This document shows positions 31,128 through 38,533 of a stretch of 64,000 nucleotides of DNA, in pieces. The notes beneath the pieces are model-generated. The model did not search any database, was not told the DNA's origin, and worked only from the letters and a program-made list of their open reading frames with translations. The stretch spans positions 238,514-302,513 of the forward strand of contig NZ_BAABHS010000010.1 in assembly GCF_039542225.1 (NCBI RefSeq), in the 5' to 3' direction. Made by a program: the position numbers and the translations under genes. Numbering within the stretch: the stretch's first letter is position 1; each line of letters opens with the position of its first letter. Source of the DNA: Yinghuangia aomiensis (lineage in GTDB: Bacteria; Actinomycetota; Actinomycetes; Streptomycetales; Streptomycetaceae).

Positions 31128-31652
31128 ATGGCAGACCCGAAGACCACACGTCCGGCCGAGGACGCGGACGCCGACCCGGCCGGCGCCGGCCGCCCGGACG
31201 ACGCCGCCTGGCTGGCCGTCCTCATCCCGCCGCTCCGCGACCTGGTCCGTGCCGCCCGCGACGACCGCCTGCTCGACCGCGTCGGCAAGGAAGCCCGCGC
31301 GGACGTCCCCGCACACCTGGTGCTCGCGCTCACCCGCATCGGCGACTTCCAGCCGATCCGCCTCGGCGACCTCGCCGACCAGATGGAAGTCGGCCGCACC
31401 ACCCTCAGCCGCCAGGTGACCGACCTGGTCGCCGCCGGCCTGGTCCGGCGCATCCCCGACCCGCAGGACGCCCGCGCCGCGACCCTCGAACTCACCCCGA
31501 AGGGTGCCCGCACGCTGCGCCGCATCTGGGACGCGTGGGCCCGCCTCCTCGGCAACGCCACCGCCGACTGGGACTCCGCCGACCGCGACCGCATCCCGCA
31601 GCTGCTCGACGACCTCGCCCGCGCCCTCACCGCGATGGCCGACGGCCGCTGA
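31128..31652 (+). CDS. MarR-family transcriptional regulator
   Basis: The 174-residue protein has the MarR winged helix: VPAHLVLALTRIGDFQPIRL, GDLADQMEVGRTTLSRQVTD, LVAAGLVRRIPDPQDARAAT (recognition helix and wing) and LELTPKGARTL. The N-terminal 25 residues are Asp/Ala-rich. It diverges from the SDR/MarR operon and probably controls it and itself through the TTGAC dyad. ATG 31128 has GGCAAGGCGAAGGCAGGCG upstream, giving a modest ribosome-binding site. A strong hairpin follows. Confidence 0.88.
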   Translation: MADPKTTRPAEDADADPAGAGRPDDAAWLAVLIPPLRDLVRAARDDRLLDRVGKEARADVPAHLVLALTRIGDFQPIRLGDLADQMEVGRTTLSRQVTDLVAAGLVRRIPDPQDARAATLELTPKGARTLRRIWDAWARLLGNATADWDSADRDRIPQLLDDLARALTAMADGR

Positions 31653-31686
31653 CGCGCGCTTCCCCGAGTACGCCCCGGAAACGCGT

Positions 31687-31728
31687 CGGGCGGTGCCGCC
31701 GACCCCGCAAGGCCGACGGCACCGCCCG
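31687..31728. terminator. 12-bp hairpin between MarR and SnoaL-like genes
   Basis: CGGGCGGTGCCG (31687-31698) pairs with CGGCACCGCCCG (31717-31728) across an 18-nt loop. It lies between converging genes ending at 31652 and 31790 and is probably bidirectional. Confidence 0.8.
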
Positions 31729-31789
31729 AACCGCACATCTCCGCACCCGCCGCAGCGCCGCGTTCCCGCGGCACCCTCAGCGGCCTCCG

Positions 31790-32230
31790 TCAGGCATCGT
31801 CCTTCTCGCCGATGACCGACTCCACCGTGATCCAGTCCGGCGGCATCGACGGCGGCGTCTTCCAGAAGATGTCGAGCTTGCAGATCAGCCCGGCATCGTC
31901 GAGCTCCAGGTAGTTCGCGAACCGCATCGCCAGCGGCTCCTCGCCCGGCGCGTACGTGATGATCTCGACGGCCTCGTTGAACGCGAAGCGCCCGTCCTCG
32001 CTCAAAAACGTGAAGCGCGACTGGAGTTCGTGGGTCTGCGTGCGCCCGATCACGCCGGACACGAACGCGATGTACGCGTCCTTGCCCCGGCAGGTGTCCT
32101 CCTCGTTGTCGCGCATGCCGATCCGCACGAAGTCGTCGGCCAGCGTGGACGCCACCAAGTCCCAGTCGTGGCTGTCGACGCCGCGCCAGAAGTCGGCGAC
32201 CGTCTGCGCGCGCTTGTCCCGATCCGTCAT
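31790..32230 (-). CDS. SnoaL/NTF2-like fold protein
   Basis: The 146-residue protein has the cone-shaped alpha+beta NTF2 pattern: VADFWRGVDSHDWDLVASTL, ADDFVRIGMRDNEEDTCRGK, DAYIAFVSGVIGRTQTHELQ, a strand-rich middle (RFAFNEAVEIITYAPGEEPL), then AMRFANYLELDDAGLICKLD. Family members are small isomerases, dehydratases, polyketide cyclases or binding proteins; the exact activity cannot be read. The ATG at 32230 is used; one at 32245 would add MGGAG. It follows the APH-like gene on the same strand after 68 bp and may be co-expressed. Confidence 0.8.
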   Translation of the reverse strand: MTDRDKRAQTVADFWRGVDSHDWDLVASTLADDFVRIGMRDNEEDTCRGKDAYIAFVSGVIGRTQTHELQSRFTFLSEDGRFAFNEAVEIITYAPGEEPLAMRFANYLELDDAGLICKLDIFWKTPPSMPPDWITVESVIGEKDDA

Positions 32231-32298
32231 TCCCGCACCACCCATCCCGAGTCTTCCAGACAGCTTTGTGGAAAGCTGTTTCTTGAATCGCAAACCCG

Positions 32299-33570
32299 TT
32301 ACGCCAGCGGCTGCAACGCGTGATGCGTCGTCATCGCGGAGCCCGCCGGGCCCAGCATCTGGTGCGCACGCCACAAGCGGCGGTGGAACAGCGGCACCAG
32401 CGCTTCGTCCGACCGGCCGTCGTCGGCCAGCACGAACTCCTCCAAGGCCGCGTCGCCTTCCTGCCACGTCCGCGGCCGCCGGCCCAGCAGCGGCACGAGA
32501 TCGTCGAGATCCGCCTCGGCACACGCGCGGCCGATCTCGTCGACCCGCCGGATGTGCCGCGCCAGCCGGAACAACCGCCGCTGCTCGTAGTCGCCCGACC
32601 GCAGCGACTCGACCAGGTGCCGCCCCGGCACCGCCGCCGCCGACACCTCGGCCTCCGGCAGCTCCACCGGCGCCAGTTCGACCCCCTGGTACTCGGCGAG
32701 CGCCTCCACCGCGAACAGGTTCGTCTCGTGGCACCACTGCAGGTTCGTCATGTAGTCCGACCCCGGCGGCGGGTCGGCGAGCGCTGCATGGAACGCCAGC
32801 TGATTCGACAGCGTGAACGCGAAGTGGTGGTGCTGGATGGCCTCCAGGTCGACCGGAGTGCCCGACAGTTCCTCGTACTTGGCGTACATGCGGCGGAAGT
32901 CGCCGTAGCCGATGATCGTGTCGCGCATGCGGTACGCGGCGAGGTCCATCAACGGGTCGCCGATGTGCGCGAGTTCGAGATCGAGGACGGCCGTGATGCG
33001 CTGCCCGTCGTGGTGGAACTGGCCCGAGTCCCACACCACCACCGACCGGCGGCCCCGCATGTCGAGCGGGTGGCGCCGCAGCCAGCCGAGGCAGAACTCC
33101 AGGAACGGATCCGGCCGCTTCTTCGACGACCGGTACCAGCGCTCGTAGCCGCCCATGCCGTCGCCCTGCACGCCGGCTGCCTCGAACGGCGCCGGATCCA
33201 GCGCGTGGATCTCCGCCAGGATGCCGAGATAGTCGTCCATCACCGCATCGCGCTGCGCATCACCGCACCCGGCGAAGTCGACCTGCCCGTCGACCCGGTC
33301 CATGACGTAGGCGCGCGGATCGTCGATCCAGCCGTACACGGCGGGCACCCGAATGCCCCGCTCGTTCAGCAGCCGCTGGACGAGCATCTCGTGTTCGAGC
33401 GGGTAGATCCCGGGATAGTCGGTCCGGTCCCCGCGCACGCACAACCGCAGCCGCGTCCCGTCGCCCCGCGTCACGTCGGCAAACCACACCGGCCGCCACC
33501 GCGCCTGCCGCTCGAGCCGGTCGACCCGCCCGAGATGCTTCTCCAACCACGCCCGGATCCGCTCTTCCAC
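32299..33570 (-). CDS. APH-like phosphotransferase-family protein with altered catalytic loop
   Basis: The 423-residue protein has the kinase-like APH fold: YVMDRVDGQVDF hinge, then VVVWDSGQFHHDGQRITAVL followed by DLELAHIGDPLMDLAAYRMR. The usual APH loop is HGDxxxxN; here HGD is replaced by VWD and the metal-binding Asn by Gln, while the second Asp (DLE) remains. Similar 'WD/WGD' variants occur in actinobacterial phosphotransferase-like proteins next to acyl-CoA or xenobiotic genes, so a role in catabolism rather than antibiotic resistance is likely. A C-terminal helical extension of about 110 residues is extra. GTG 33570 is chosen for GGGAGG upstream. Confidence 0.78.
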   Translation of the reverse strand: MEERIRAWLEKHLGRVDRLERQARWRPVWFADVTRGDGTRLRLCVRGDRTDYPGIYPLEHEMLVQRLLNERGIRVPAVYGWIDDPRAYVMDRVDGQVDFAGCGDAQRDAVMDDYLGILAEIHALDPAPFEAAGVQGDGMGGYERWYRSSKKRPDPFLEFCLGWLRRHPLDMRGRRSVVVWDSGQFHHDGQRITAVLDLELAHIGDPLMDLAAYRMRDTIIGYGDFRRMYAKYEELSGTPVDLEAIQHHHFAFTLSNQLAFHAALADPPPGSDYMTNLQWCHETNLFAVEALAEYQGVELAPVELPEAEVSAAAVPGRHLVESLRSGDYEQRRLFRLARHIRRVDEIGRACAEADLDDLVPLLGRRPRTWQEGDAALEEFVLADDGRSDEALVPLFHRRLWRAHQMLGPAGSAMTTHHALQPLA

Positions 33571-33959
33571 TGCACCCTCCCGGCACCCCGAAACCCCACA
33601 CCAAGCAGCCCGGCCACCCAAGCATTGTTGTGTCAATCATGCAACTATCTCGGGCGGGGGAGCCCGGCCGCGGAGGTGTCGAGCCACCCGCGAACCGCTC
33701 GGAGTCGCACCCGAGCCTGAGGACACGAGCCGCGCAACAGCCGCTCCGAGTCGCGCGCTCGAGCGTGGGGGCGAGCCGCCGCAGCAGCCAGGCTGAGTCA
33801 CGCTCGCGCACAGCACGCGCCCCGCCCGCAAGCCGAGCCCGGGCACGAGTCGACCCGGACAACCGCACGCCTGTGCCGCCCTCCCCGCGCCCGCGCTGCA
33901 CGCCACACCCGCGAGAAGCGAGAAGACCGGAGGGGTGCTGCGGGGGAGCGCGGAGGGCG
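33571..33959. other. 389-bp region between APH-like and LysR genes
   Basis: No gene is supported. Near its left end is an imperfect dyad, GCATTGTTG-tgt-CAATCATGC (33622-33642, two mismatches), overlapping a minus-strand TTGACA at 33636-33631 that could be the -35 of the APH-like gene. The rest is rich in repeated CGAGC/GCGAG words without a clear pattern. Confidence 0.45.
33622..33642 (-). promoter_or_regulatory. Imperfect dyad and possible -35 upstream of the APH-like gene
   Basis: GCATTGTTG (33622-33630) and CAATCATGC (33634-33642) match at 7 of 9 positions as an inverted repeat. TTGACA on the minus strand lies inside it. The position 52-72 bp before GTG 33570 suits a regulated promoter. 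No candidate regulator is adjacent except the LysR at 33960. Confidence 0.4.
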
Positions 33960-34850
33960 TCAGCGGCGGCCCGACCCCGCCGCCACCGCGTACAACAGCT
34001 CGCGCACGTCGGCACGCGTTTCCTGGTCAGCCCCCCAGATCAAGCGGAGCTGCAGCGGCGGGACCGGGAACGCGAGACGCGTCAACGTGCCCGCCTGCAA
34101 CGACTGCGCCACCGCGAACTCCGGAAGCAGCGCGATCCCCAACCCCTGCTCCGCCCACGCCCGCATGACCGGGACACCCTCCGCCCGGACCCGACGCAGC
34201 GCACCACCGAGAACCCGGTCGGCGGCCAGAAGGAACGAACAGTTCGGCACATTCGTCAACAGACGCTCGTCGCGCAGATCCTCAAGCGTCACCTCGTCCG
34301 CGTCCCGCAGCGGGTGATCGGCAGCCGCGACCAGCACCAGCGGCATCGGTTCGACATCGGCAAACGCCAACGCCGACAACGGAGCGAACCCCAGGTCCCC
34401 CAACTCCTCACCCGTGTCCAGAACGAGCGCCGCGTCGAGCACCCCCGCCGCCACATCCTCCATCAACGCGTCACGGCTCCGGGACGGCCGGACCTCCACC
34501 GCAACCCGCGGATCCCGCGCCGCGATCCGCGACAACACCCCCGGCGCATGCGACGCGGCGATCGTCTCCAACGCCCCCAACCGCAGCGCCCGACCCGCGC
34601 CGGCCACCTCCCGCCGTGCCTGATCCGCCTGTTCCAGCAGCCGACGGGCCCACCCCCGCAGGACCTCCCCGGCCGGCGTCACCCGCATGCCGCGCGCCGT
34701 CCGCTCGAACACCGGCACCCCCAGCGACCGTTCCAGCGCCCGAATGTGCTCGGACACCGTCGACGGAGCAAGGTCCAAAACCGCCGCGGCCTCGGTCACC
34801 GTACGGTGACGCACCACGGCCTCGAACGTCCTGAGCTGACGCAGTTCCAT
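33960..34850 (-). CDS. LysR-family transcriptional regulator
   Basis: The 296-residue protein starts MELRQLRTFEAVVRHRTVTE, followed by AAAVLDLAPSTVSEHIRALE and the LGVPVFERTARGMRVTPAGE wing, the classic LysR helix-turn-helix. A periplasmic-binding-like effector domain follows (LRLGALETIAASHAPGVLSR; GVLDAALVLDTGEELGDLGF; AWAEQGLGIALLPEFAVAQ). It is divergent from the DHA2-type MFS gene; the 97-bp intergenic region has a perfect 19-bp palindrome, so the LysR probably controls the pump and itself. Confidence 0.93.
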   Translation of the reverse strand: MELRQLRTFEAVVRHRTVTEAAAVLDLAPSTVSEHIRALERSLGVPVFERTARGMRVTPAGEVLRGWARRLLEQADQARREVAGAGRALRLGALETIAASHAPGVLSRIAARDPRVAVEVRPSRSRDALMEDVAAGVLDAALVLDTGEELGDLGFAPLSALAFADVEPMPLVLVAAADHPLRDADEVTLEDLRDERLLTNVPNCSFLLAADRVLGGALRRVRAEGVPVMRAWAEQGLGIALLPEFAVAQSLQAGTLTRLAFPVPPLQLRLIWGADQETRADVRELLYAVAAGSGRR

Positions 34851-34873
34851 GCCCCTGCCCAACCCGCCCCGGG

Positions 34874-34892
34874 CGTTCGGAAATTCCGAACG
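34874..34892. promoter_or_regulatory. Perfect 19-bp palindrome between LysR and MFS genes
   Basis: CGTTCGGAA-a-TTCCGAACG (34874-34892) is a perfect 9-bp inverted repeat with a single central base. It contains the T-N11-A architecture expected of LysR recognition sites and lies 24 bp from the LysR start and 56 bp from the MFS start. Confidence 0.75.
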
Positions 34893-34947
34893 GAGCATGC
34901 GGCTTCCCCGGTGGAGCCCCCGCAGCCCCGCCGGAAGAGTGCCGGAC

Positions 34948-36351
34948 ATGACCGACGCCCCACCCCGCACCGAGCCCCGCGGCCGGCCCGCAGCCACCGC
35001 ACCGACCACCGGCAAACTCCCGAGACCCGTCATCCTGCTCGGCATCTCCCTCGGCTACTTCATGGTCCTCCTCGACCTCACCGTGCTGTCCGTAGCCGAA
35101 CCCGACCTCGCCGCCTCTCTCCACGCCTCGACCACCGGCCTGCAATGGGCCACCACCGCCTACACCGTCTTCTTCGCCGCCCTCCTCCTCTCCGCAGGCG
35201 CCGTAGCCGACCGCTACGGCGCACACCGCGTGTTCCGCACCGGCACCGCCGCCTTCGGGGTCGTCTCCCTCGCCTGCGCCGCCGCGCCCGGCCTCGGCAC
35301 CCTCATCGCCGCCCGCGCACTCCTCGGCGTGGCCGCGGCAGCCGTCGTCCCCGCCTCGATGGCCCTGGTCGCCCGCCTCTACCCCGACCCCGCCGAGCGG
35401 ACCCGCGCGGTCGCCGCCTGGGCCGCCATCAGCGGCGCGGCCGTCGCCACCGGCCCCATCGCGGGCGGACTCCTCGTGGAACTCGCCGGATGGCGCGCCA
35501 TCTTCGTCGTCAACGCGCCGCTCGCCCTCGCCGTCCTGCTGCTGGTGACCGGCCGCACCGTCGCCTGCCCGCGCGGCGACCGGCGCATCGACTGGCGCGC
35601 CCAAGGCGCCGCATGCCTGGCCCTCGCGCTGCCGACCGACGCGGTCATCGCCGCCGGATCGTCCTCCTGGGCGCATGCCGTACTCTCCGGTGCGCTGACC
35701 CTGCCCGCGGTCGCCCTGTTCGCATGGCTGGAACGCCGCAGCGACGCGCCCGTGCTCGGCGGCGGTCTGCTGCGCAGCCGCGGCGTGCGCGCCGGTCTCG
35801 CGGTCGGCGCGGCGGTGAACTTCACCCTGGCCGGCGACCTGTTCGTGCTCCCGCTGCTCCTGCGGCACACCCACGCGCTCGGGCCGATCGCCACCGGGCT
35901 CGCGTTCCTGCCGCTGACCATCCCGTTCGTCGCGAACCCGCCGCTGACCGGCCGCATCGTCGCCCGGCGCGGCCCCCGCACGCCGATCCTCACCGGGACG
36001 GCGCTGCTCACCGCGGGCGGGGCGGCCCTCGCGGTCGCCGCCGGGCAGGACGCGCCGTACCCCGTGCTGGCGGGAGGATTGCTGCTCACCGGCTTCGGCA
36101 TCTCGTTCGCGCTGCCCGCGCTGGTGGCCGCGATCGCCGCCGCCGCACCGCCCGGTACCGCGGGGTCCGCGGGCGGCATCCTCAACGCCGTGCGGCAGAC
36201 CGGCGCCACCCTCGGCGTCGCCGCGATGGGGGCGCTCGCCGGAGCCGACCCGACACCCGGCGGCGCGGCCGCGGCACTCGCGCTGTCCGCGGTCGCCTGT
36301 GCAGCGGCCGGGGTGCTGTTCGCCCGACGGCACGACGGCCAAGCCGCCTGA
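34948..36351 (+). CDS. MFS transporter, DHA2-type drug exporter
   Basis: The 467-residue protein has about 13-14 hydrophobic helices. Helix 1 reads ILLGISLGYFMVLLDLTVLS, with the DLTVLS-type motif of DHA2 pumps. GAVADRYGAHRVFR is motif A, and RALLGVAAAAVVPASMALVA with GPIAGGLLVELAGWRAIFVV is motif C (GPxxGG). The family exports drugs, dyes or metabolites using the proton gradient. ATG 34948 has GGAAG about 10 nt upstream. It is divergent from its probable LysR regulator, and small GC hairpins (for example CGGCCGG/CCGGCCG at 36362-36378) follow its stop. Confidence 0.92.
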   Translation: MTDAPPRTEPRGRPAATAPTTGKLPRPVILLGISLGYFMVLLDLTVLSVAEPDLAASLHASTTGLQWATTAYTVFFAALLLSAGAVADRYGAHRVFRTGTAAFGVVSLACAAAPGLGTLIAARALLGVAAAAVVPASMALVARLYPDPAERTRAVAAWAAISGAAVATGPIAGGLLVELAGWRAIFVVNAPLALAVLLLVTGRTVACPRGDRRIDWRAQGAACLALALPTDAVIAAGSSSWAHAVLSGALTLPAVALFAWLERRSDAPVLGGGLLRSRGVRAGLAVGAAVNFTLAGDLFVLPLLLRHTHALGPIATGLAFLPLTIPFVANPPLTGRIVARRGPRTPILTGTALLTAGGAALAVAAGQDAPYPVLAGGLLLTGFGISFALPALVAAIAAAAPPGTAGSAGGILNAVRQTGATLGVAAMGALAGADPTPGGAAAALALSAVACAAAGVLFARRHDGQAA

Positions 36352-36361
36352 CCCCCACCGT

Positions 36362-36378
36362 CGGCCGGCCTCCGGCCG
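36362..36378. terminator. Short GC hairpin after the MFS gene
   Basis: CGGCCGG-cct-CCGGCCG follows the stop codon at 36351. More GC-rich potential stems lie up to 36410. The gene beyond converges (stop at 36488), so this is a terminator candidate for either side. Confidence 0.45.
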
Positions 36379-36487
36379 GGCCGCGCCGGCCGCCGCGCCG
36401 TGCGACCCCGTACCGCCGACGTGGTGGCACGAGGTCGCGGAAGCGGGGTCGCGGCGGCGATGCCGGTGAGGTGGCCGGCGGGCCGGG

Positions 36488-36910
36488 TCAGGCGAAGCGG
36501 GCCTGGAGTGCGGCCAGTCCGGTCCCGTACGTGCCGTCGCCGAACACGGCCTCGACCTGCGGCACCGCCGCGTCCTCGGCGCGGTAGTCCGCGCGCCAGA
36601 CGACCTGCGATACGCCGTCGGCATGCGGGCGGACGGCCAGTGTGGCCACGTAGTCGCTGATCGGCAGCATCGGGTCGAGCACGGTGTACGTGTACGACCG
36701 GGCCGCGTCGTCGCGGCTGAGCAGCCGTTCCCGTGCCACGACCTTGCCGTCGACGCGGAAGAGCCGGACCGCGCCGTCGTCGTCCTTCTCCGACGGCGGA
36801 ACGTGCGGATGCCAGGCGGCCAGGCCGTGGAAGTCGCCGATCAGCGCCCACACGGTGTCCGGGTCGGCGTCGACGACCGCGGTGCGTACGAGTTCGCGGG
36901 CGGCGGTCAC
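36488..36910 (-). CDS. SRPBCC (START/Bet v 1-like) family protein
   Basis: The 140-residue protein begins TAARELVRTAVVDADPDTVW and continues ALIGDFHGLAAWHPHVPPSE, the hallmark start of MxaD/YgiY-like SRPBCC proteins (RxxVxADxxxVWxLIGDFxGLxxWHPxV). A hydrophobic-pocket core follows (YTYTVLDPMLPISDYVATLA; VSQVVWRADYRAEDAAVPQ). Such proteins bind lipophilic ligands or act as cyclases or carriers. GTG 36910 overlaps the stop of the upstream SDR as GTGA, indicating coupling. It probably supports the same pathway as the SDR. Confidence 0.85.
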   Translation of the reverse strand: MTAARELVRTAVVDADPDTVWALIGDFHGLAAWHPHVPPSEKDDDGAVRLFRVDGKVVARERLLSRDDAARSYTYTVLDPMLPISDYVATLAVRPHADGVSQVVWRADYRAEDAAVPQVEAVFGDGTYGTGLAALQARFA

Positions 36911-37683
36911 CACACACCGTCCCCGCGCAGCACCGCGTCGGCGCCGCCGTCGATGAACACGACCTGGCCTGTGACGTGCGTGTTCTCCGGCGACGTCAGC
37001 CAGTCCAGCAGCGGCGCGATCTGCTCCGGCCGCGCGTGCCCGTGCAGCGGCATCGGGACGCTCCGGTCCACCAGCTCCCGCATCTCCGGATCGGCCAGCA
37101 GCGGCTCCGTCATCGGGGTCAGGATCGTTCCCGGGCCGATCGCGTTCAGCGGGATCCCCGCCCCGGCCCAGGCGTCGGTGACCGCGGTACGCCGGATCCA
37201 GCGTGCGACCGCCTGCTTCGACGACCCGTAGATCACCCCGCCCTCGCCGCGGTCCGCGGCGGCCTGCGCGGCGTCGACCGCGGCGGCTTCGTCGCCGGCC
37301 AGGACCGCGTCCACGATCGCCTGGTCGGCCGGGTGCACCGACGCCACCGAGGCGATGACCACCGCACGCGGGTCGGTCCCGGCCGCCAGCAGCGGGCGCA
37401 GTCCCTCCAGCGTCGCGAACGCGCCGAAGCAGTTCACCCGCACGGTCAGCGGATCGAACCGCGACACGCCCGCGCAGGCCACCACCGCGTCCAGACTGCC
37501 TCCGGTCAACTCCGTCGCGCGCGCGACGAGTTCGGCGCGTCCTTCGGGAGTGGCCAGGTCAGCGGCGATGTCCGTGCCCTGGAGATCCGCTCCGATCACC
37601 CGATGGCCTTCGGCGCGGAGCCGGTCGGCGGTCGCTTTGCCGATCCCGGATGCTGCGCCGGTGACGAGATACGTGCGTGGCAC
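36907..37683 (-). CDS. SDR-family oxidoreductase (3-alpha-HSD/carbonyl reductase-like)
   Basis: The 258-residue protein has TYLVTGAASGIGKATADRLR and VIGADLQGTDIAADLATPEG. VVACAGVSRFDPLTVRVNCF stands where most SDRs have NNAG, and the catalytic Tyr/Lys are in VIYGSSKQAVARWIRR. The lack of NNAG and a helical insert before the active site (VDAVLAGDEAAAVDAAQAAA) resemble 3-alpha-hydroxysteroid dehydrogenase/carbonyl reductases, which oxidise steroid or alicyclic alcohols. GTG 37683 follows AAGGAGG. Two repeated operator-like dyads precede it, and a TetR gene lies immediately upstream on the same strand. Confidence 0.87.
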   Translation of the reverse strand: MPRTYLVTGAASGIGKATADRLRAEGHRVIGADLQGTDIAADLATPEGRAELVARATELTGGSLDAVVACAGVSRFDPLTVRVNCFGAFATLEGLRPLLAAGTDPRAVVIASVASVHPADQAIVDAVLAGDEAAAVDAAQAAADRGEGGVIYGSSKQAVARWIRRTAVTDAWAGAGIPLNAIGPGTILTPMTEPLLADPEMRELVDRSVPMPLHGHARPEQIAPLLDWLTSPENTHVTGQVVFIDGGADAVLRGDGVW

Positions 37684-37716
37684 GTGGTCCTCCTTGCGTC
37701 GTACACAACCCCCTCC

Positions 37717-37749
37717 TGGCAATTTATGCCCAAGTGGCAGAGAGTGCCA
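37717..37749 (-). promoter_or_regulatory. Two tandem TGGCA-N5-TGCC(A/C) dyads
   Basis: TGGCA-atttA-TGCCC (37717-37731) and TGGCA-gagag-TGCCA (37735-37749) are 18 bp apart, close to two helical turns less a few bases. They lie 34-66 bp upstream of the SDR start and just past the TetR stop, suggesting a repressor or activator binding side by side at the SDR promoter. Confidence 0.6.
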
Positions 37750-37769
37750 ACCAGGCACGCCGGGACGGT

Positions 37770-38384
37770 CTAGTCCTCCGTGGCGGCGGCGAGGATCGCG
37801 AGTGCCGCGGCGGTGACGACCTGCGCGGTCTCTGCCGCGGAGCGTTCCGCGGCGCCGTCGGCGCGGTGCCCGGCCAGCGCGTCGTACGTCTCGAATCCGG
37901 TCAGCTGCCATACCGCGTCGATCGCGCCCTCGTCCGCGGCCGTGTCGAACGTCGCCAGGACGGTGGCCAGCACCGTGCGGCGCATGGCGTCGCGCTCGCG
38001 CAGTTGGCGGCCCAGGTCGGCGTCGAGCGCGCCCATGCCCCGCAGCCGGCGCAGCACGACGCGGTCGGACTCCCAGAACCGGCAGAACGCCTCGGCGACG
38101 TGGGCGAGTGCGGTCGGCAGGTCGGGCGCCCGGAACGCGTCCGCGAGGTGCATGCCGGAGTGCGCGGCCAGCGCGTCGAACAGACCTTCGAGGAGGCCGG
38201 ATTTCGAGCCGAAGGTGTTGTAGACGGTCTGGCGCGACACGTCGGCGGCCTTGGCGACCGCGTCGACCGAGACCGCGGTCGGCGTGGGCCCGGCCAGCAG
38301 GCCCCGGGCCGCGTCGAGTATCCGGGTGCGGGTCTCCTCGGCGGCGGCCTGTCTCTTGCCGGAGTCGTACTTGCGGGGGCTCAT
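37770..38384 (-). CDS. TetR-family transcriptional regulator
   Basis: The 204-residue protein has an N-terminal TetR domain: EETRTRILDAARGLLAGPTP, then TAVSVDAVAKAADVSRQTVY and NTFGSKSGLLEGLFDALAAH. An all-helical C-terminal ligand domain follows. AGGAG lies 10 nt upstream of ATG 38384. It is divergent from one SDR gene (38534) and directly upstream of another (37683), so it may control both. Candidate operators are present on both sides. Confidence 0.92.
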   Translation of the reverse strand: MSPRKYDSGKRQAAAEETRTRILDAARGLLAGPTPTAVSVDAVAKAADVSRQTVYNTFGSKSGLLEGLFDALAAHSGMHLADAFRAPDLPTALAHVAEAFCRFWESDRVVLRRLRGMGALDADLGRQLRERDAMRRTVLATVLATFDTAADEGAIDAVWQLTGFETYDALAGHRADGAAERSAAETAQVVTAAALAILAAATED

Positions 38385-38416
38385 CGGGTGGGGGCTCCTT
38401 GACCGGGGCGGAAATT

Positions 38417-38426
38417 TGTATTTACA
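38417..38426. promoter_or_regulatory. TGTA-tt-TACA dyad in TetR/SDR divergent region
   Basis: TGTATTTACA is a perfect 10-bp palindrome in an A/T-rich patch of the 149-bp region between the TetR and SDR starts. TetR-family operators often contain TGTAxxTACA-like cores. Binding by the adjacent TetR is inferred. Confidence 0.45.
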
Positions 38427-38533
38427 GTCTGTCCAATCAATCATAGGGGATGGGGCGCTGCCGGACACGGCCGACGTGCGCGGCGTTTCCGGCAGCCCCG
38501 CACGCGTTCGTGTTTCCGCGAAGGAGAACGACC

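Noticed and set aside
32299..33570. Aminoglycoside-resistance phosphotransferase
   Set aside because: The catalytic HGD motif is changed, the protein is longer than resistance enzymes, and it sits in a catabolic neighbourhood, so a resistance label is not justified.
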